Below, in pieces: positions 31,667 through 41,410 of a DNA stretch of 41,478 nucleotides. Position 1 is the stretch's first letter. The number at the start of each line of letters is the position of its first letter. Source of the DNA: Prevotella sp. (lineage in GTDB: Bacteria > Bacteroidota > Bacteroidia > Bacteroidales > Bacteroidaceae); contig JAFZAP010000022.1 in the NCBI GenBank assembly GCA_017557185.1, positions 1 through 41,478 of the forward strand, given 5' to 3'. Made by a program: the position numbers and the translations under genes. The notes beneath the pieces were generated by a model. The model was not told where the DNA came from and did no database searches. It saw only the letters and a list, made by a program, of their open reading frames with translations.

Positions 31667-33199
31667 TTAGAAGGTGAGATCCACACCTACTCCCAACACG
31701 CGGTTGGTGCGGGTGAAATCATTATGTGTGGTGGCATTGGTGGCCGTCGGGGTCACGTCTTGCTTGTAAGTGTCGTAGTTGGTTTGGAAATAGGCAACGT
31801 TCACTTTCACCATATCGCTGATCTTGTAACGGAATCCCAGTCCGTAGGTGTAGCTGCTCACCACGAATGACATATCGTTCATGTATTCGTCAGAAAGACC
31901 GTAGTTCGTCTTTTGGAAACCAGCACTCACCAGCAGTTTGTCGTTTACGTCCCATTCAGCACCGGCATTATACTCCCAGGTGTTACCATCGAGTTTCTGC
32001 TCGTCGTGGTTATACCAGTGGGCTGATTTGTCGAAGAACTGGTGATAACCGGCCATGAGGCGCACGTTGGGAGTCACCGACCACTGTCCACCAATGGTGA
32101 GGAGTGCGGGCTGGTCCTCTGGGATACTGCTACCGTCACGGTACTTGTTGATGGCTTCAATCTGATGGGCTTCCTTCACAGTGGAATTGTTCTTCATCCG
32201 CATGCGTGTCTTGAACTCGTACTTAGCTCCGAAGTTGAAAGCACCAACCTTGTAGTCAAGACCGATGATAGGAGCAATGCCCAAACCACTTTGGTCAGAC
32301 ATCATGCTCACACCCTCACGATAGGTTTCAAGGGTCTGCAGACTCTTCTGAGTACCTTCCAACTGTGCCTTGGCAGCTTGTGCAGTAGCCAACTTAGTGG
32401 TGAGTTCCTCTGGTACCGGTACACCTGCAGCCTTATACTGTGCGATACCTGCCTCCAACTGACTGATACCAGCGGCATATTGGGCAATACCGCCGGCAAT
32501 TCTTGTGTTGGCATTGTCGAGGAAGGTGCCGAAGGGAACGGCTCCAGCTTCTGTGTTCACGATGAGGTTATTCATACGGGCTTTATAAGAGGCTGAACCA
32601 TACAGCAAACGGGCTCCTCCATAGATAGAGAGGTTGTCGGTGAGTTTATAGGCTGCACCCAGTGTGAAGCCGATGTAGTACTGCTTGCCGCTCATGAAGC
32701 AATCCGCATCATATCCTGTGGTTCCCAGGGGCTGCAGCATGTGGGTAATGGCACCCATGGCACTCTCGAAGGAGCCTATGCCCTGGTCGAATTCACACTT
32801 TCCGCCACCACCAGTAATGGCGATGTTGGTTTGCAGACTCCAACGACCTGTGTTGTAAGCGGCCTGGAGAGAAGGGATGACGGGCACGTTGGCCACACCC
32901 TTGAACTTCTTGGTGGTGGCACCATCGTTGTTCATACCCAGGGCGAAATCAGGATTGGTGGTGAGGATGGTACGAGTCTGGAAAGCTGCCTGCCAGTTGA
33001 AGGACAGATGGAATCCGTTGTCCATGAAGACAACACCTGCGGGGTTGCTATAGACTCCGTCAATCCCAATAATACCATCGCGGGCCATATTGCGATTAAA
33101 TGCGATGTTTTGATTCGTATTAGTTAGAATTCCGCCAGCGAAAGCGGTGTTACCTGAAAGCATAATGGCTAATACAGCCATAATAAATTTTTTAATCAT
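31667..33199 (-). CDS. OmpP1/FadL-type outer membrane transporter
   Basis: 510 aa from MIKKFIMAVLAIMLSGNTAF (a frame open to 33301 includes the promoter and is rejected). Signal peptide cut near AFA-G. FadL features: the N-terminal hatch region NQNIAFNRNMARDG with YSNPAGVVFMDNG, and C-terminal strands ending in RVLGVGVDLTF. A helical insertion (about 265-325: AQYAAGISQLEAGIAQYKAA, AQAAKAQLEGTQKSL) is predicted coiled coil and may project into the periplasm. It probably imports hydrophobic compounds such as fatty acids or aromatics. Monocistronic, convergent with priA. Confidence 0.9.
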   Translation of the reverse strand: MIKKFIMAVLAIMLSGNTAFAGGILTNTNQNIAFNRNMARDGIIGIDGVYSNPAGVVFMDNGFHLSFNWQAAFQTRTILTTNPDFALGMNNDGATTKKFKGVANVPVIPSLQAAYNTGRWSLQTNIAITGGGGKCEFDQGIGSFESAMGAITHMLQPLGTTGYDADCFMSGKQYYIGFTLGAAYKLTDNLSIYGGARLLYGSASYKARMNNLIVNTEAGAVPFGTFLDNANTRIAGGIAQYAAGISQLEAGIAQYKAAGVPVPEELTTKLATAQAAKAQLEGTQKSLQTLETYREGVSMMSDQSGLGIAPIIGLDYKVGAFNFGAKYEFKTRMRMKNNSTVKEAHQIEAINKYRDGSSIPEDQPALLTIGGQWSVTPNVRLMAGYHQFFDKSAHWYNHDEQKLDGNTWEYNAGAEWDVNDKLLVSAGFQKTNYGLSDEYMNDMSFVVSSYTYGLGFRYKISDMVKVNVAYFQTNYDTYKQDVTPTATNATTHNDFTRTNRVLGVGVDLTF

Positions 33200-33237
33200 A
33201 ATACTTTGTTTCTTAAAATTTGTTTCAAAACTGGTTG

Positions 33238-33245
33238 CAAAATTA
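33238..33245 (-). promoter_or_regulatory. -7 box of the FadL-like gene
   Basis: On the minus strand TAATTTTG, matching TAnnTTTG, about 39 bases before the start at 33199. No -33 TTTG at the usual distance. Confidence 0.55.
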
Positions 33246-33299
33246 CCCAGATTGTTCAAAAATTCAATATTATTAGCCAACAAGTTAAGATATATTAAC

Positions 33300-33336
33300 A
33301 CAAAACTGCGCGCTTTTTGCTCAAAACGCGCAGTTT
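33300..33336 (-). terminator. Terminator of the HD hydrolase gene
   Basis: Perfect stem AACTGCGCG (33304-33312) with CGCGCAGTT (33327-33335), loop 14 nt; on the minus strand followed by TTGTGTT. About 80 bases after the stop codon at 33413. Confidence 0.7.
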
Positions 33337-33412
33337 GTGCAGTTTTTCAACACTAATCCAATAGGTTTTTTCAGTGTTGTTCTTGGGTGTATGTTAACGA
33401 TACTCGCAACCG

Positions 33413-35500
33413 TTATTCCTTCTCATTCTTGTCAGGTTCGGCAGTTTCCTCTTTCTTTAGTTTGGGATAGGAAATGCGGGTGTGGTAAATGCTCTTCAGT
33501 CGGTCGATGAGCACGATCTTTGCCAGGGCGATATCGCGGAATGTGATAGGGCATTCGCGGAAGTAGCCCTCGCTGACCTGTGAGTCGATGATGCGTCCCA
33601 CGAGGTTGGCGATATTTTCTTCGGTGTATTCGGTGAGCGAACGCGAGGCGGCTTCCACGGCGTCAGCCATCATCAGAATGGCTTGTTCACGGGTGAACGG
33701 GTTGGGACCTGGATAGGTGAACGGCTCGCGGTCGATTTCCTCGTCGGGGTGGTCGTTCTGCTGCTTGATGTAGAAATACTTTGTCATGCCACGACCGTGA
33801 TGGGTGAGGATGAAGTTCTTGATGATAGCGGGCAGACCGGCCTTCTCGGCCATCTTCATTCCCTCGGTGACGTGGCTGATGACGATGCGGGCGCTCTCGG
33901 TATAAGGCATGTTGTCGTGAGGGTTCACACCTGCCTGGTTTTCGGTGAAGAACACGGGGTTTGTCATCTTACCTATGTCATGATAAAGCGCGCCCGTACG
34001 CACAAGGAGACTGTTGGCTTCTATGCGATTAGCAATCTCGGCGGCAAGATTACCGACGGTGATGGCGTGCTGGAAGGTGCCGGGTGCAATCTCGCTCAGG
34101 TCGCGCAGGAGGCCTTTGTTGGTGTTCGAGAGTTCGAAGAGCGTGACGTTCGACGTGAAGTTGAAGGTTCGCTCGATGAGGTACATGAGCGGGTAGGCCA
34201 ACAGCAGGAAGATACCATTGATGATGAAATAGACGTACATATCGGTATCGATGCTGAGCACAACGTTATCTTGCATGAGCTGCAGGGCGAAGAACACCAC
34301 GGCACTGGCCAGCGTGACGAGGATGGCGGTCTTGAACAACTGTGCTCGGCGTGAGAGGTCGCGTAGCGAGTAGATGGCCACAAGGCCCGCTACGAGTTGC
34401 ACAATAATGAATTCATACTGGTATTTCACCGCTGCAGCGCAGATGAGAACCATGATGGCATGAGCGATAAAGGCCGTACGCGAGTCCATGAACACGCGAA
34501 TGAACATCGGTACCATGGCAAACGGCAGGATATAGATGCTCAGGAAATTGTGTTGAACCATGATTGAAACGACAATCGGGAAGATCGTGATGAGCGAGTA
34601 CAGCATCATGATGGATCGCGGCTTGTCGAAGTAGTCACGGCGGAACAGGGAGAGATAGAGTGTGAAGAGCAACATCATGATCGCCACGAAGATGATCTGG
34701 CCAATGGTGGTCGAGGTGATCTCGCTGGCCGTGGCACTGCGCCGCTTCATCTCGCGCTCAAATGACTCCAGCACTTGGAAGGTGTGTGCGTTGACGATGT
34801 CGCCGCGATCGATGATCTTCTGTCCTGTCAACACCATGCCACTGGCAATGGCGATGCCGCTAAGTACGTCGGTTCGCTCGGTCTCGCTACGTTCTTTGTC
34901 GTAGATGAGATTGGGTTCTATGTATTCGTTGAGGTTGCATCGCTGCAGTGCCTGACGCTGAGTCTCCAGACGCGGATCCTGGAAAAGTTGTTCATAGGCC
35001 GAGAGGGTGGAGTGGAACGACATGACCGGCATGCTCTGAGCCTGTTTGCCGGTGATGATTTTCACCATCGATGTTGTGTCCTTTGCCAGCCTGTTGAAGT
35101 CGGGGGTGTTCATAATACCAGCCTGGTAGAGATTGTGTAACTGGCTGAATATCAGATTCTTGTAGGACGACGGTAGCCCTGGAAGTCCGTTCTGGAAATC
35201 GGTGAGGAACTTCTCAATCATCTCCTTCTCGATGGTCTCATCGTATTTGTAGTAGGGTTGCAGGGTGTTCAGCAGCGAGTCCTGTTCGTGCTTGATCACC
35301 TCATCGGTCTTGTAGATGGGGAAGTCGAACTTCGCAATGACAGGACCGTATGTCCACGGCTTGTCAATGCCGTAACGGAACTGCTTTCCTTCCTCCCGAG
35401 GCATGAACCAAACGATGAGTGCCACGGTGACCACGATGATGGCGCTACGAGTGAGGATATTGCGCCAATAATGCATTTCGTTGCTATGTATTCTATCCAT
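33413..35500 (-). CDS. 7TM-HD family phosphohydrolase (PgpH-like, probable c-di-AMP phosphodiesterase)
   Basis: 695 aa. N-terminal helix (about 15-33), an extracytoplasmic domain of about 230 residues, about seven membrane helices (roughly 265-450), then a cytoplasmic HD domain: H507-D508 in [10 protein letters not shown], an upstream [14 protein letters not shown] histidine, and [14 protein letters not shown]. This order (7TM-7TMR-HDED, 7TM, HD) is that of PgpH, which degrades cyclic di-AMP to pApA in Firmicutes; a c-di-AMP role in this organism is inferred. Divergent from gltX across a 111-bp gap. Confidence 0.92.
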   Translation of the reverse strand: MDRIHSNEMHYWRNILTRSAIIVVTVALIVWFMPREEGKQFRYGIDKPWTYGPVIAKFDFPIYKTDEVIKHEQDSLLNTLQPYYKYDETIEKEMIEKFLTDFQNGLPGLPSSYKNLIFSQLHNLYQAGIMNTPDFNRLAKDTTSMVKIITGKQAQSMPVMSFHSTLSAYEQLFQDPRLETQRQALQRCNLNEYIEPNLIYDKERSETERTDVLSGIAIASGMVLTGQKIIDRGDIVNAHTFQVLESFEREMKRRSATASEITSTTIGQIIFVAIMMLLFTLYLSLFRRDYFDKPRSIMMLYSLITIFPIVVSIMVQHNFLSIYILPFAMVPMFIRVFMDSRTAFIAHAIMVLICAAAVKYQYEFIIVQLVAGLVAIYSLRDLSRRAQLFKTAILVTLASAVVFFALQLMQDNVVLSIDTDMYVYFIINGIFLLLAYPLMYLIERTFNFTSNVTLFELSNTNKGLLRDLSEIAPGTFQHAITVGNLAAEIANRIEANSLLVRTGALYHDIGKMTNPVFFTENQAGVNPHDNMPYTESARIVISHVTEGMKMAEKAGLPAIIKNFILTHHGRGMTKYFYIKQQNDHPDEEIDREPFTYPGPNPFTREQAILMMADAVEAASRSLTEYTEENIANLVGRIIDSQVSEGYFRECPITFRDIALAKIVLIDRLKSIYHTRISYPKLKKEETAEPDKNEKE

Positions 35501-35529
35501 TTTTACGAGATGTTTGCGTATTTACCCTG

Positions 35530-35561
35530 CGAAAATACAAAAAAAATATTCAAAACTCAAA
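35530..35561 (-). promoter_or_regulatory. Promoter of the HD hydrolase gene
   Basis: On the minus strand: -33 TTTG (35558-35561), 20-bp spacer, -7 TATTTTCG (35530-35537, one mismatch to TAnnTTTG), 29 bases before the start at 35500. Confidence 0.6.
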
Positions 35562-35570
35562 AAAAAGTCG

Positions 35571-35578
35571 TAATTTTG
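35571..35578 (+). promoter_or_regulatory. -7 box of gltX
   Basis: TAATTTTG fits TAnnTTTG, 33 bases before the ATG at 35612. No clear -33 box. It nearly overlaps the divergent promoter of the HD gene, so the two genes may compete for polymerase. Confidence 0.6.
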
Positions 35579-35611
35579 CACAAAAATATTAGAATATCAT
35601 CATTTTTACCG

Positions 35612-37129
35612 ATGGAAGATAGAAGAGTAAGGGTGCGTTTTGCACCAAGTCCCACTGGACCATTGCACATTGGCGGCGTTCGTACCGCCCTTTTTAACTA
35701 CCTGTTTGCCCGCAAGCACAAGGGCGATCTTGTATTCCGTATTGAAGACACCGACTCCAATCGCTTCGTGCCTGGAGCCGAGGAATATATCATTGAGTCA
35801 TTCCAATGGCTGGGCATCAAATTCGACGAAGGCGTGTCCTTCGGCGGAAAGTACGGCCCCTATCGCCAGAGCGAACGTCGCGCCATCTACAAGAAGTATG
35901 TTGACCAGTTGCTCGAGGCCGGCAAGGCATATATCGCCTTTGATACGCCGGAGGAACTGGAACAGAAGCGCACGGAGATACAGAACTTCCAGTATGACGC
36001 CCGTACGCGTGGCATGATGCGCAACTCGCTCACCATGTCGGCCGACGAGGTCGCTGCACTCATCGATGACGGCAAACAGTATGTGGTGCGCTTCAAGATT
36101 GATCCGGGTCGCGAGATTCTGGTCAACGATATGATTCGCGGCGAGGTGCGCGTGAAGAGCGATATCCTTGACGATAAAGTGCTTTATAAGAGTGCCGACG
36201 AGTTGCCAACGTATCATCTGGCAAACATCGTCGACGATCATCTGATGGAAATCTCGCACGTCATCCGAGGTGAGGAATGGCTGCCTTCGGCACCGCTCCA
36301 CGTGTTGCTCTACGAGGCTTTCGGATGGCAGGATACCATGCCTCGCTTTGCCCATCTGCCGCTGTTGCTTAAGCCGGAAGGCAAGGGAAAGCTCTCGAAG
36401 CGCGATGGCGACCGCCTGGGCTTCCCTGTGTTCCCGCTGGAGTGGCATGACCCGAAGACGGGCGAAGTCAGCAGCGGCTATCGCGAGAGTGGCTACTTCC
36501 CCGAAGCCGTAGTGAACTTCCTTGCGCTGCTGGGATGGAATCCCGGCACCGAGCAGGAGATGTTCACGCTTGAGGAACTTGTTGAGGCGTTCGACATCTC
36601 GCGCTGTTCGAAGGCTGGTGCGAAGTTCGATTATCAGAAAGGCATTTGGTTCAACCACGAATATATCCTGAAGAAGTCGAACGAGGAAATAGCACAGTTG
36701 TTTGCACCCATCGTAGCCAACAACGGCATCGACGAATCGTTTGAGCGTGTCACCGAGGTGGTACGCATGATGAAGGACCGTGTGTCGTTCGTGAAGGAGT
36801 TGTGGCCGCTGTGTTCGTTCTTCTTCATTCCGCCTGTGCAGTACGACGAGAAGACTGTGAAGAAACGCTGGAAGGAAGACTCGGCGAAGGTGATGACCGA
36901 GCTGGCCAACCTGTTGGAAGGCCTCGATGACTTCTCGCTTGAGAACCAGGAGCGCATCGTTCACAAGTGGGTGGAAATGATGGAATACAAGCTCGGCAAT
37001 GTCATGAATGCCTGGCGACTCACGCTTGTCGGCGAGGGTAAAGGTCCTGGTATGTTCGACATCTCGGCATTCCTCGGCAAGGAGGAGACGCTACGTCGCA
37101 TGAGGAGGGCAATAGAGGTGTTAGGCTAG
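35612..37129 (+). CDS. gltX: Glutamyl-tRNA synthetase
   Basis: 505 aa from [20 protein letters not shown]; the frame is open far upstream through the divergent promoter region, which is not translated. Class I motifs: HIGH as HIGG (19-22) in [20 protein letters not shown], and KMSKS as KLSKR (260-264). Glu/tRNA-binding signatures [10 protein letters not shown] and [19 protein letters not shown] are present. The C-terminal anticodon-binding part ends [20 protein letters not shown]. It charges tRNA-Glu in the cytoplasm. The length is normal for Bacteroidetes GluRS. Confidence 0.97.
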   Translation: MEDRRVRVRFAPSPTGPLHIGGVRTALFNYLFARKHKGDLVFRIEDTDSNRFVPGAEEYIIESFQWLGIKFDEGVSFGGKYGPYRQSERRAIYKKYVDQLLEAGKAYIAFDTPEELEQKRTEIQNFQYDARTRGMMRNSLTMSADEVAALIDDGKQYVVRFKIDPGREILVNDMIRGEVRVKSDILDDKVLYKSADELPTYHLANIVDDHLMEISHVIRGEEWLPSAPLHVLLYEAFGWQDTMPRFAHLPLLLKPEGKGKLSKRDGDRLGFPVFPLEWHDPKTGEVSSGYRESGYFPEAVVNFLALLGWNPGTEQEMFTLEELVEAFDISRCSKAGAKFDYQKGIWFNHEYILKKSNEEIAQLFAPIVANNGIDESFERVTEVVRMMKDRVSFVKELWPLCSFFFIPPVQYDEKTVKKRWKEDSAKVMTELANLLEGLDDFSLENQERIVHKWVEMMEYKLGNVMNAWRLTLVGEGKGPGMFDISAFLGKEETLRRMRRAIEVLG

Positions 37130-37169
37130 GCACCTGTTCCTCCTTTCATAATAACGTTATATCGTTGGT

Positions 37170-38429
37170 ATGTACCAGATTGCTATTTACCTCTACCTCT
37201 GCGGCGTGGCCGTGGCAAGCCTTTTCAGCGAGAAGGTGCGCAAGATGTGGCGTGGTGAGCGCCAGGCCATTGGTGTGCTGAAAGAGAAAGTAGACCCCGA
37301 CGCACAGTATGTGTGGTTCCATGCGGCGTCGCTCGGCGAGTTCGAGCAGGGTCGGCCGCTCATGGAGCGCCTGCGCCGTGAGCATTCTGAATACAAGATC
37401 CTGCTTACGTTCTTCTCGCCCTCGGGCTATGAGGTTAGAAAGAACTATGAAGGTGCCGACATCATCTGCTATCTGCCTCTTGACACCATTCGCAACGCCC
37501 GCCGCTTCCTGCGTACGGTGCGCCCGTGCATGGCGTTCTTCATCAAGTATGAGTTCTGGTTCAACTATCTGCATATCCTGAAACATCGCAATGTGCCGGT
37601 GTATAGTGTCAGCAGCATTTTCCGTCCCGACCAGGTTTTCTTCCGCTGGTATGGCTACCAGTATGGTCGCGTGTTGAAGTGCTTCACCCATTTCTTCGTG
37701 CAGAACGAACAGAGTCGCGAACTGCTGAAGACGCTTGGCATCACCGATGTCGATGTGGTCGGCGACACCCGTTTCGACCGCGTGCTGCAAATCAAGGAGC
37801 AGGCGAAGGAACTGCCGGTGGTAGAAACCTTCATTGAGGAGGGTGGAGAGAGAAGAGAGGAGAGTGAGAACTCTGCTCCAAAAGTCTTTGTGGCAGGTTC
37901 TTCATGGCCGCCCGACGAGGAAATCTTCCTGCGCTACTTCCGCGAACACCCCGAGTGGAAGCTCATCATTGCCCCGCACGTCATCGGTGAAGACCATCTG
38001 CAACAGATCGAACAGCAATTGGAGGGTAGGGAAGTCGTGCGATATACAGTGGCAGAGAAATCTCTCTCCACAAATTCGGCTTCAGCCCTCATCATCGACT
38101 GCTTCGGCCTGCTTTCCAGTATCTATCGTTACGGGCAGGTGGCCTATGTCGGCGGAGGCTTCGGTGTGGGTATTCACAATGTCGTAGAGGCTGCCGTTTG
38201 GGGCATGCCCGTGTTCTTCGGACCGAATAATCAGCGTTTCCAGGAGGCGCAGGAGCTGAAGCGCAATGGCGGAGGCATCGAGATCAACAGCTACGACGAC
38301 TTTGCCGAATACATGGACAAACTGGCTGCTAGCCCTGATGCAATTAGTGAGTGCGGACATACTGCTGGCAACTATGTCACGAGTCGCGCAGGTGCCACCG
38401 AGAAGATCTTCCAACTGTTGCACCTCTAG
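37170..38429 (+). CDS. kdtA: 3-deoxy-D-manno-octulosonic acid (Kdo) transferase
   Basis: 419 aa. N-terminal membrane anchor (IAIYLYLCGVAVASLF), then HAASLGEFEQGRPLMERLR, where Glu57 corresponds to the catalytic glutamate of WaaA/KdtA. Further family blocks: FFSPSGYEVR, FFIKYEFWFNYL, DTRFDRVLQI, FVAGSSWPPDEE, VGGGFGVGIHNVVEAAVWGM and PVFFGPNNQRFQEA. It adds Kdo from CMP-Kdo to lipid A precursor at the inner membrane. An acidic/basic stretch (about 226-237, EGGERREESEN) between the two glycosyltransferase halves is coded by a 7-bp purine repeat (about 37846-37880). It follows gltX by 40 bp and is probably co-transcribed. Confidence 0.95.
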   Translation: MYQIAIYLYLCGVAVASLFSEKVRKMWRGERQAIGVLKEKVDPDAQYVWFHAASLGEFEQGRPLMERLRREHSEYKILLTFFSPSGYEVRKNYEGADIICYLPLDTIRNARRFLRTVRPCMAFFIKYEFWFNYLHILKHRNVPVYSVSSIFRPDQVFFRWYGYQYGRVLKCFTHFFVQNEQSRELLKTLGITDVDVVGDTRFDRVLQIKEQAKELPVVETFIEEGGERREESENSAPKVFVAGSSWPPDEEIFLRYFREHPEWKLIIAPHVIGEDHLQQIEQQLEGREVVRYTVAEKSLSTNSASALIIDCFGLLSSIYRYGQVAYVGGGFGVGIHNVVEAAVWGMPVFFGPNNQRFQEAQELKRNGGGIEINSYDDFAEYMDKLAASPDAISECGHTAGNYVTSRAGATEKIFQLLHL

Positions 38430-38475
38430 ACCATATAGCCCTTTAGAAAATAAACAAAACTCCAACCATACAATC

Positions 38476-40722
38476 ATGAAAAGAACGATTTCCCTCGTTA
38501 TCTTGCTGGCCTTCATCGCCATAAACGCTAGTGCCCAGCAAAAGCCGTCTTTCATTCCACAGCCTGACGACATCGCGTGGATGGAAGGCTCTTTCCTCAT
38601 TGATAAGAAGACATCGCTCAGCTGCGAAAGTGCTACTCTGCGCCCTGCAGCCGACTATCTGTTGGGAATCATCGCCAAGGCTACGGGTGTCACGCCCAGT
38701 CAGAAGAAGCGCGGCGGAACCATCCGTCTGGCGGTTGCCGATAATATCAAGGCGGGAGGCTACATGCTCAACATCTCGCAGAAGCTCGTCACCATCACCG
38801 GCGGCGACTATCAGGGCGTAGTGGCTGGCATCAGTACGCTTCGCCAAATGCTTCCATCCTCTTCAGACGTAGGCGGAGCTGTTACTCTTCCCTCCTGCAA
38901 GATCCTCGACACCCCGCGTTTTGCATGGCGAGGCATGGAGCTCGACTGCTCGCGCCATTTCTTCACCAAGGAAGAAGTGATGGAACTGCTCGACGTGCTG
39001 GCACTCTATAAGGTCAACAAGTTCCATTGGCACCTGACCGACGACCAAGGCTGGCGCATCGAAATCAAGAAATACCCGCTGCTCACCGAACGCGGCGCCT
39101 GGCGCACGCCCAACAATCAGGATTCCGTGTGCATGCGCAATGCTGTGACGCAGGACAATCCCGATTTGCAGTTGCCGACGAAGAATATCAATGCGAAGGG
39201 GGAATATGGCGGATTCTATACGCAGGACGACATTCGTGAGATAGTTGCCTTCGCCCGTCAGCGTGGCATAGATGTCGTGCCCGAAATCGACATTCCCGGC
39301 CACAGCCTCAGCGCTATCGACAACTACGACGGACTCTCCTGCAAGGAGCGCACCGGCTGGGGACAGTTCTTCACCACGCCGCTTTGTCCCGGCAAGGACC
39401 GCGTGTTGGAGTTCTGCAAGGATGTCTATCGCGAGGTGTTCGACTTGTTCCCCTATCACTATGTACACGTTGGTGGCGACGAAGTCGACATGAGCCACTG
39501 GAAGGAGTGTCCCGACTGCCAGCGCCGCATGCGCGAACACAAGCTGAAGACCGAAGCCGAGCTGCAGTCGTGGTTTCTGCACGAGATGGAGAAGTTCTTC
39601 AATGAGAACGGGCGCGACATGATCGGCTGGGATGAGATCATTGCCGGCGGACTCTCGGCAACGTCAACGGTTATGTGGTGGCGCTCATGGAATAAGTCAG
39701 CCCTTGAAGAATCCACCCGTCATGGCAACCACGTCATCTGCACGCCTAACTCGGTGTTCTACCTCGACTACGAGGAAGATGCAAAGATCATGGGCGACAT
39801 CTACCGTTTCAATCCTACACCCGCAACGCTCAACGACCAGCAGAAGAATCTCGTGCTCGGCGTGCAGGGAAACCTCTGGACGGAGTGGGTGCCCACGCGT
39901 GAACGGATGTTCTATATGGCTTTCCCACGCATGATGGCCATCGCCGAGCTGGGGTGGAGCGAGCCGCGCAACATGGACTTCGACGACTTCCAGCGCCGAA
40001 TGCTGCCTCACTACGAGCGGCTGCAACAGATGGGCGTCACCTATCGCCGTCCCTATCTGCAGGGATTCTTCGCAACGAATGTCTTCATCGACGAAGCCTT
40101 TGTTGACGTCACCTGCCACGACCCGTCGGCCATCATCCGCTATACGACCGATGGCACTATTCCGCAGCAGTCGTCGACGCGCTACATGGGGCCGTTCATC
40201 ATCAGCGACAACACGCATTTCATCTTCCGAACCTTCTCGCCCGACGGCCGCAAAGGACAGTTCATTGCTTGCGACTATCGCAAGGAGCCTATGGAAGCCC
40301 CGTCGGGGACTGTAGGGGAGACCCCCGGTCTCTGCTGCGAGTGGTACGACTATCGCGGTCCGAGCTGTGCCGATATCGACCAGGCACCGCTGCTCGCCAC
40401 GCTTACGGCACCAGAGGTATGCATTCCCGACTCATGTCATGGCAACATTGGACTCATTCTTTCGGGATTCATAGAAGTGCCTGCCGATGGCATCTATACC
40501 TTCGCCCTGCTCTCCGACGACGGCAGCTATCTGATGTTGGATGGAAAGATGGTCGTCGATAACGATGGCGAACACTCACCACGCGAGCAGATTGGCCAGC
40601 ATGCCATGCAGAAAGGCTTGCATCCGCTCTTGGTACGCTACTTCGACCATAATGGCGGAACATTGCAACTGCGCGTCATGGACCGGAAGGGAGAGCCCGT
40701 CAGTGTCAGCTATTGGCACTAA
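38476..40722 (+). CDS. GH20 beta-N-acetylhexosaminidase with PA14-type C-terminus
   Basis: 748 aa from MKRTISLVILLAFIAI; the longer frame overlaps kdtA and is rejected. Signal peptide cut near ASA-Q (20/21). GH20 N-terminal domain about 25-145; catalytic barrel about 147-500 with RGMELDCSRHFF, FHWHLTDDQGWRIEIKKYP and the catalytic pair Asp335-Glu336 in HVGGDEVDMSHW. Then a chitobiase C-terminal-like domain (YTTDGTIPQQSSTRYMGPF) and a PA14-like domain (FIEVPADGIYTFALLSDDGS). It removes terminal GlcNAc/GalNAc from glycans, probably periplasmic or surface exposed. No T9SS tail is evident. Transcribed with gltX-kdtA (46-bp gap) and followed by a strong terminator. Confidence 0.95.
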   Translation: MKRTISLVILLAFIAINASAQQKPSFIPQPDDIAWMEGSFLIDKKTSLSCESATLRPAADYLLGIIAKATGVTPSQKKRGGTIRLAVADNIKAGGYMLNISQKLVTITGGDYQGVVAGISTLRQMLPSSSDVGGAVTLPSCKILDTPRFAWRGMELDCSRHFFTKEEVMELLDVLALYKVNKFHWHLTDDQGWRIEIKKYPLLTERGAWRTPNNQDSVCMRNAVTQDNPDLQLPTKNINAKGEYGGFYTQDDIREIVAFARQRGIDVVPEIDIPGHSLSAIDNYDGLSCKERTGWGQFFTTPLCPGKDRVLEFCKDVYREVFDLFPYHYVHVGGDEVDMSHWKECPDCQRRMREHKLKTEAELQSWFLHEMEKFFNENGRDMIGWDEIIAGGLSATSTVMWWRSWNKSALEESTRHGNHVICTPNSVFYLDYEEDAKIMGDIYRFNPTPATLNDQQKNLVLGVQGNLWTEWVPTRERMFYMAFPRMMAIAELGWSEPRNMDFDDFQRRMLPHYERLQQMGVTYRRPYLQGFFATNVFIDEAFVDVTCHDPSAIIRYTTDGTIPQQSSTRYMGPFIISDNTHFIFRTFSPDGRKGQFIACDYRKEPMEAPSGTVGETPGLCCEWYDYRGPSCADIDQAPLLATLTAPEVCIPDSCHGNIGLILSGFIEVPADGIYTFALLSDDGSYLMLDGKMVVDNDGEHSPREQIGQHAMQKGLHPLLVRYFDHNGGTLQLRVMDRKGEPVSVSYWH

Positions 40723-40743
40723 AACATGGTATTCAAGCAGTAG

Positions 40744-40790
40744 AGCTGCGTGTTGTGCGCCTTGTGCGGATAACACGCAGCTTTTCTCTT
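40744..40790 (+). terminator. Terminator after the GH20 gene
   Basis: Perfect 11-bp stem AGCTGCGTGTT (40744-40754) with AACACGCAGCT (40772-40782), then TTTCTCTTT. Confidence 0.88.
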
Positions 40791-41048
40791 TCTCATAAAT
40801 AATCTAATCATCATTTCTACCTACTATTATAAATGTGAAAATAACTATACATTTTCTTTAGAAAGCCAAATATTGTTAATTATTTCTTATCCACATTTCC
40901 CTCCGTTTGATATCGATAGCCAGTGGTTTTTCTTTCTTTATGTGAGGAAAAACCAATGAATATATTTTACAACGGTTAAATAATCTTAAGGCTGTCGGGT
41001 TTTCGAGTTTTGTTCTTCGATTTGGTGTGATTTCTCACAAAATTTGAT
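40791..41048. other. AT-rich intergenic region, no gene seen
   Basis: About 260 bp between the GH20 terminator and the last promoter. Strongly AT-rich with no coding frame, hairpin or repeat that I would defend. Confidence 0.65.
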
Positions 41049-41056
41049 TATCTTTG
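41049..41056 (+). promoter_or_regulatory. -7 box of the gene at 41081
   Basis: TATCTTTG, perfect consensus, 24 bases before the ATG. The nearest TTTG upstream (41021-41024) is 24 bp away, slightly longer than the usual spacer. Confidence 0.65.
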
Positions 41057-41080
41057 TAGGTGAATTAACAATTTAAGCTT

Positions 41081-41410
41081 ATGGATGCAAGTGTAAAGAA
41101 AGAAATTGACGTTGCCTTCGCAGATCCGAATCTGCCAAAGCCAAAGGCAATCATGCTCTATGCTAGTCAGTGGGAAGTGTTGCAGGTGCTGTCTACCCAG
41201 GAACTGGGCTGGCTCTTCGAGGCTGTGTTCCGCACCCTCTCGGGTGAGGATCAGGAACAGGTTGAGAAGACACTGTCGCCAAAGGTGCTTATGGGTTTCC
41301 GGTTTATCATCATGCAGGTGAAAATTGATACTCAAAAATATCAACAAGCAGCACAGAGCAGAAAGGACCGCAATGCCCGTTATTATGAAAAAAAGAAAGG
41401 TAAGAAATAA
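41081..41410 (+). CDS. Conserved hypothetical protein, DUF6291-like
   Basis: 109 aa, no signal peptide or membrane helix, basic tail (RKDRNARYYEKKKGKK). The order of blocks, AIMLYASQWEVLQVLSTQEL, GWLFEAVFRTLSGED, LSPKVLMGFRFIIMQVKID and DTQKYQQ, resembles Bacteroidetes DUF6291 proteins, often found before replication-initiation genes of mobile elements (form: Y...L.d.q.G.L..AI...G......L.p...maF..i..qid.D). This copy is short and stands alone. Function unknown; a DNA-associated role is a guess from the basic tail and the family setting. Confidence 0.7.
   Translation: MDASVKKEIDVAFADPNLPKPKAIMLYASQWEVLQVLSTQELGWLFEAVFRTLSGEDQEQVEKTLSPKVLMGFRFIIMQVKIDTQKYQQAAQSRKDRNARYYEKKKGKK

Noticed and set aside
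35258-35611. Extended N-terminus of gltX
   Set aside because: It runs antisense through the HD hydrolase gene and the promoter; the family starts at [16 protein letters not shown].
35798-36964. 388-aa minus-strand ORF opposite gltX
   Set aside because: Antisense shadow of a conserved tRNA synthetase gene.
40299-40336. Palindromic GC-rich element in the GH20 gene (CCCCGTCGGGG, GGGGAGACCCCC)
   Set aside because: Short, and without the GCCTNCCCCC end or the long hairpin of the family; probably chance in GC-rich coding DNA.
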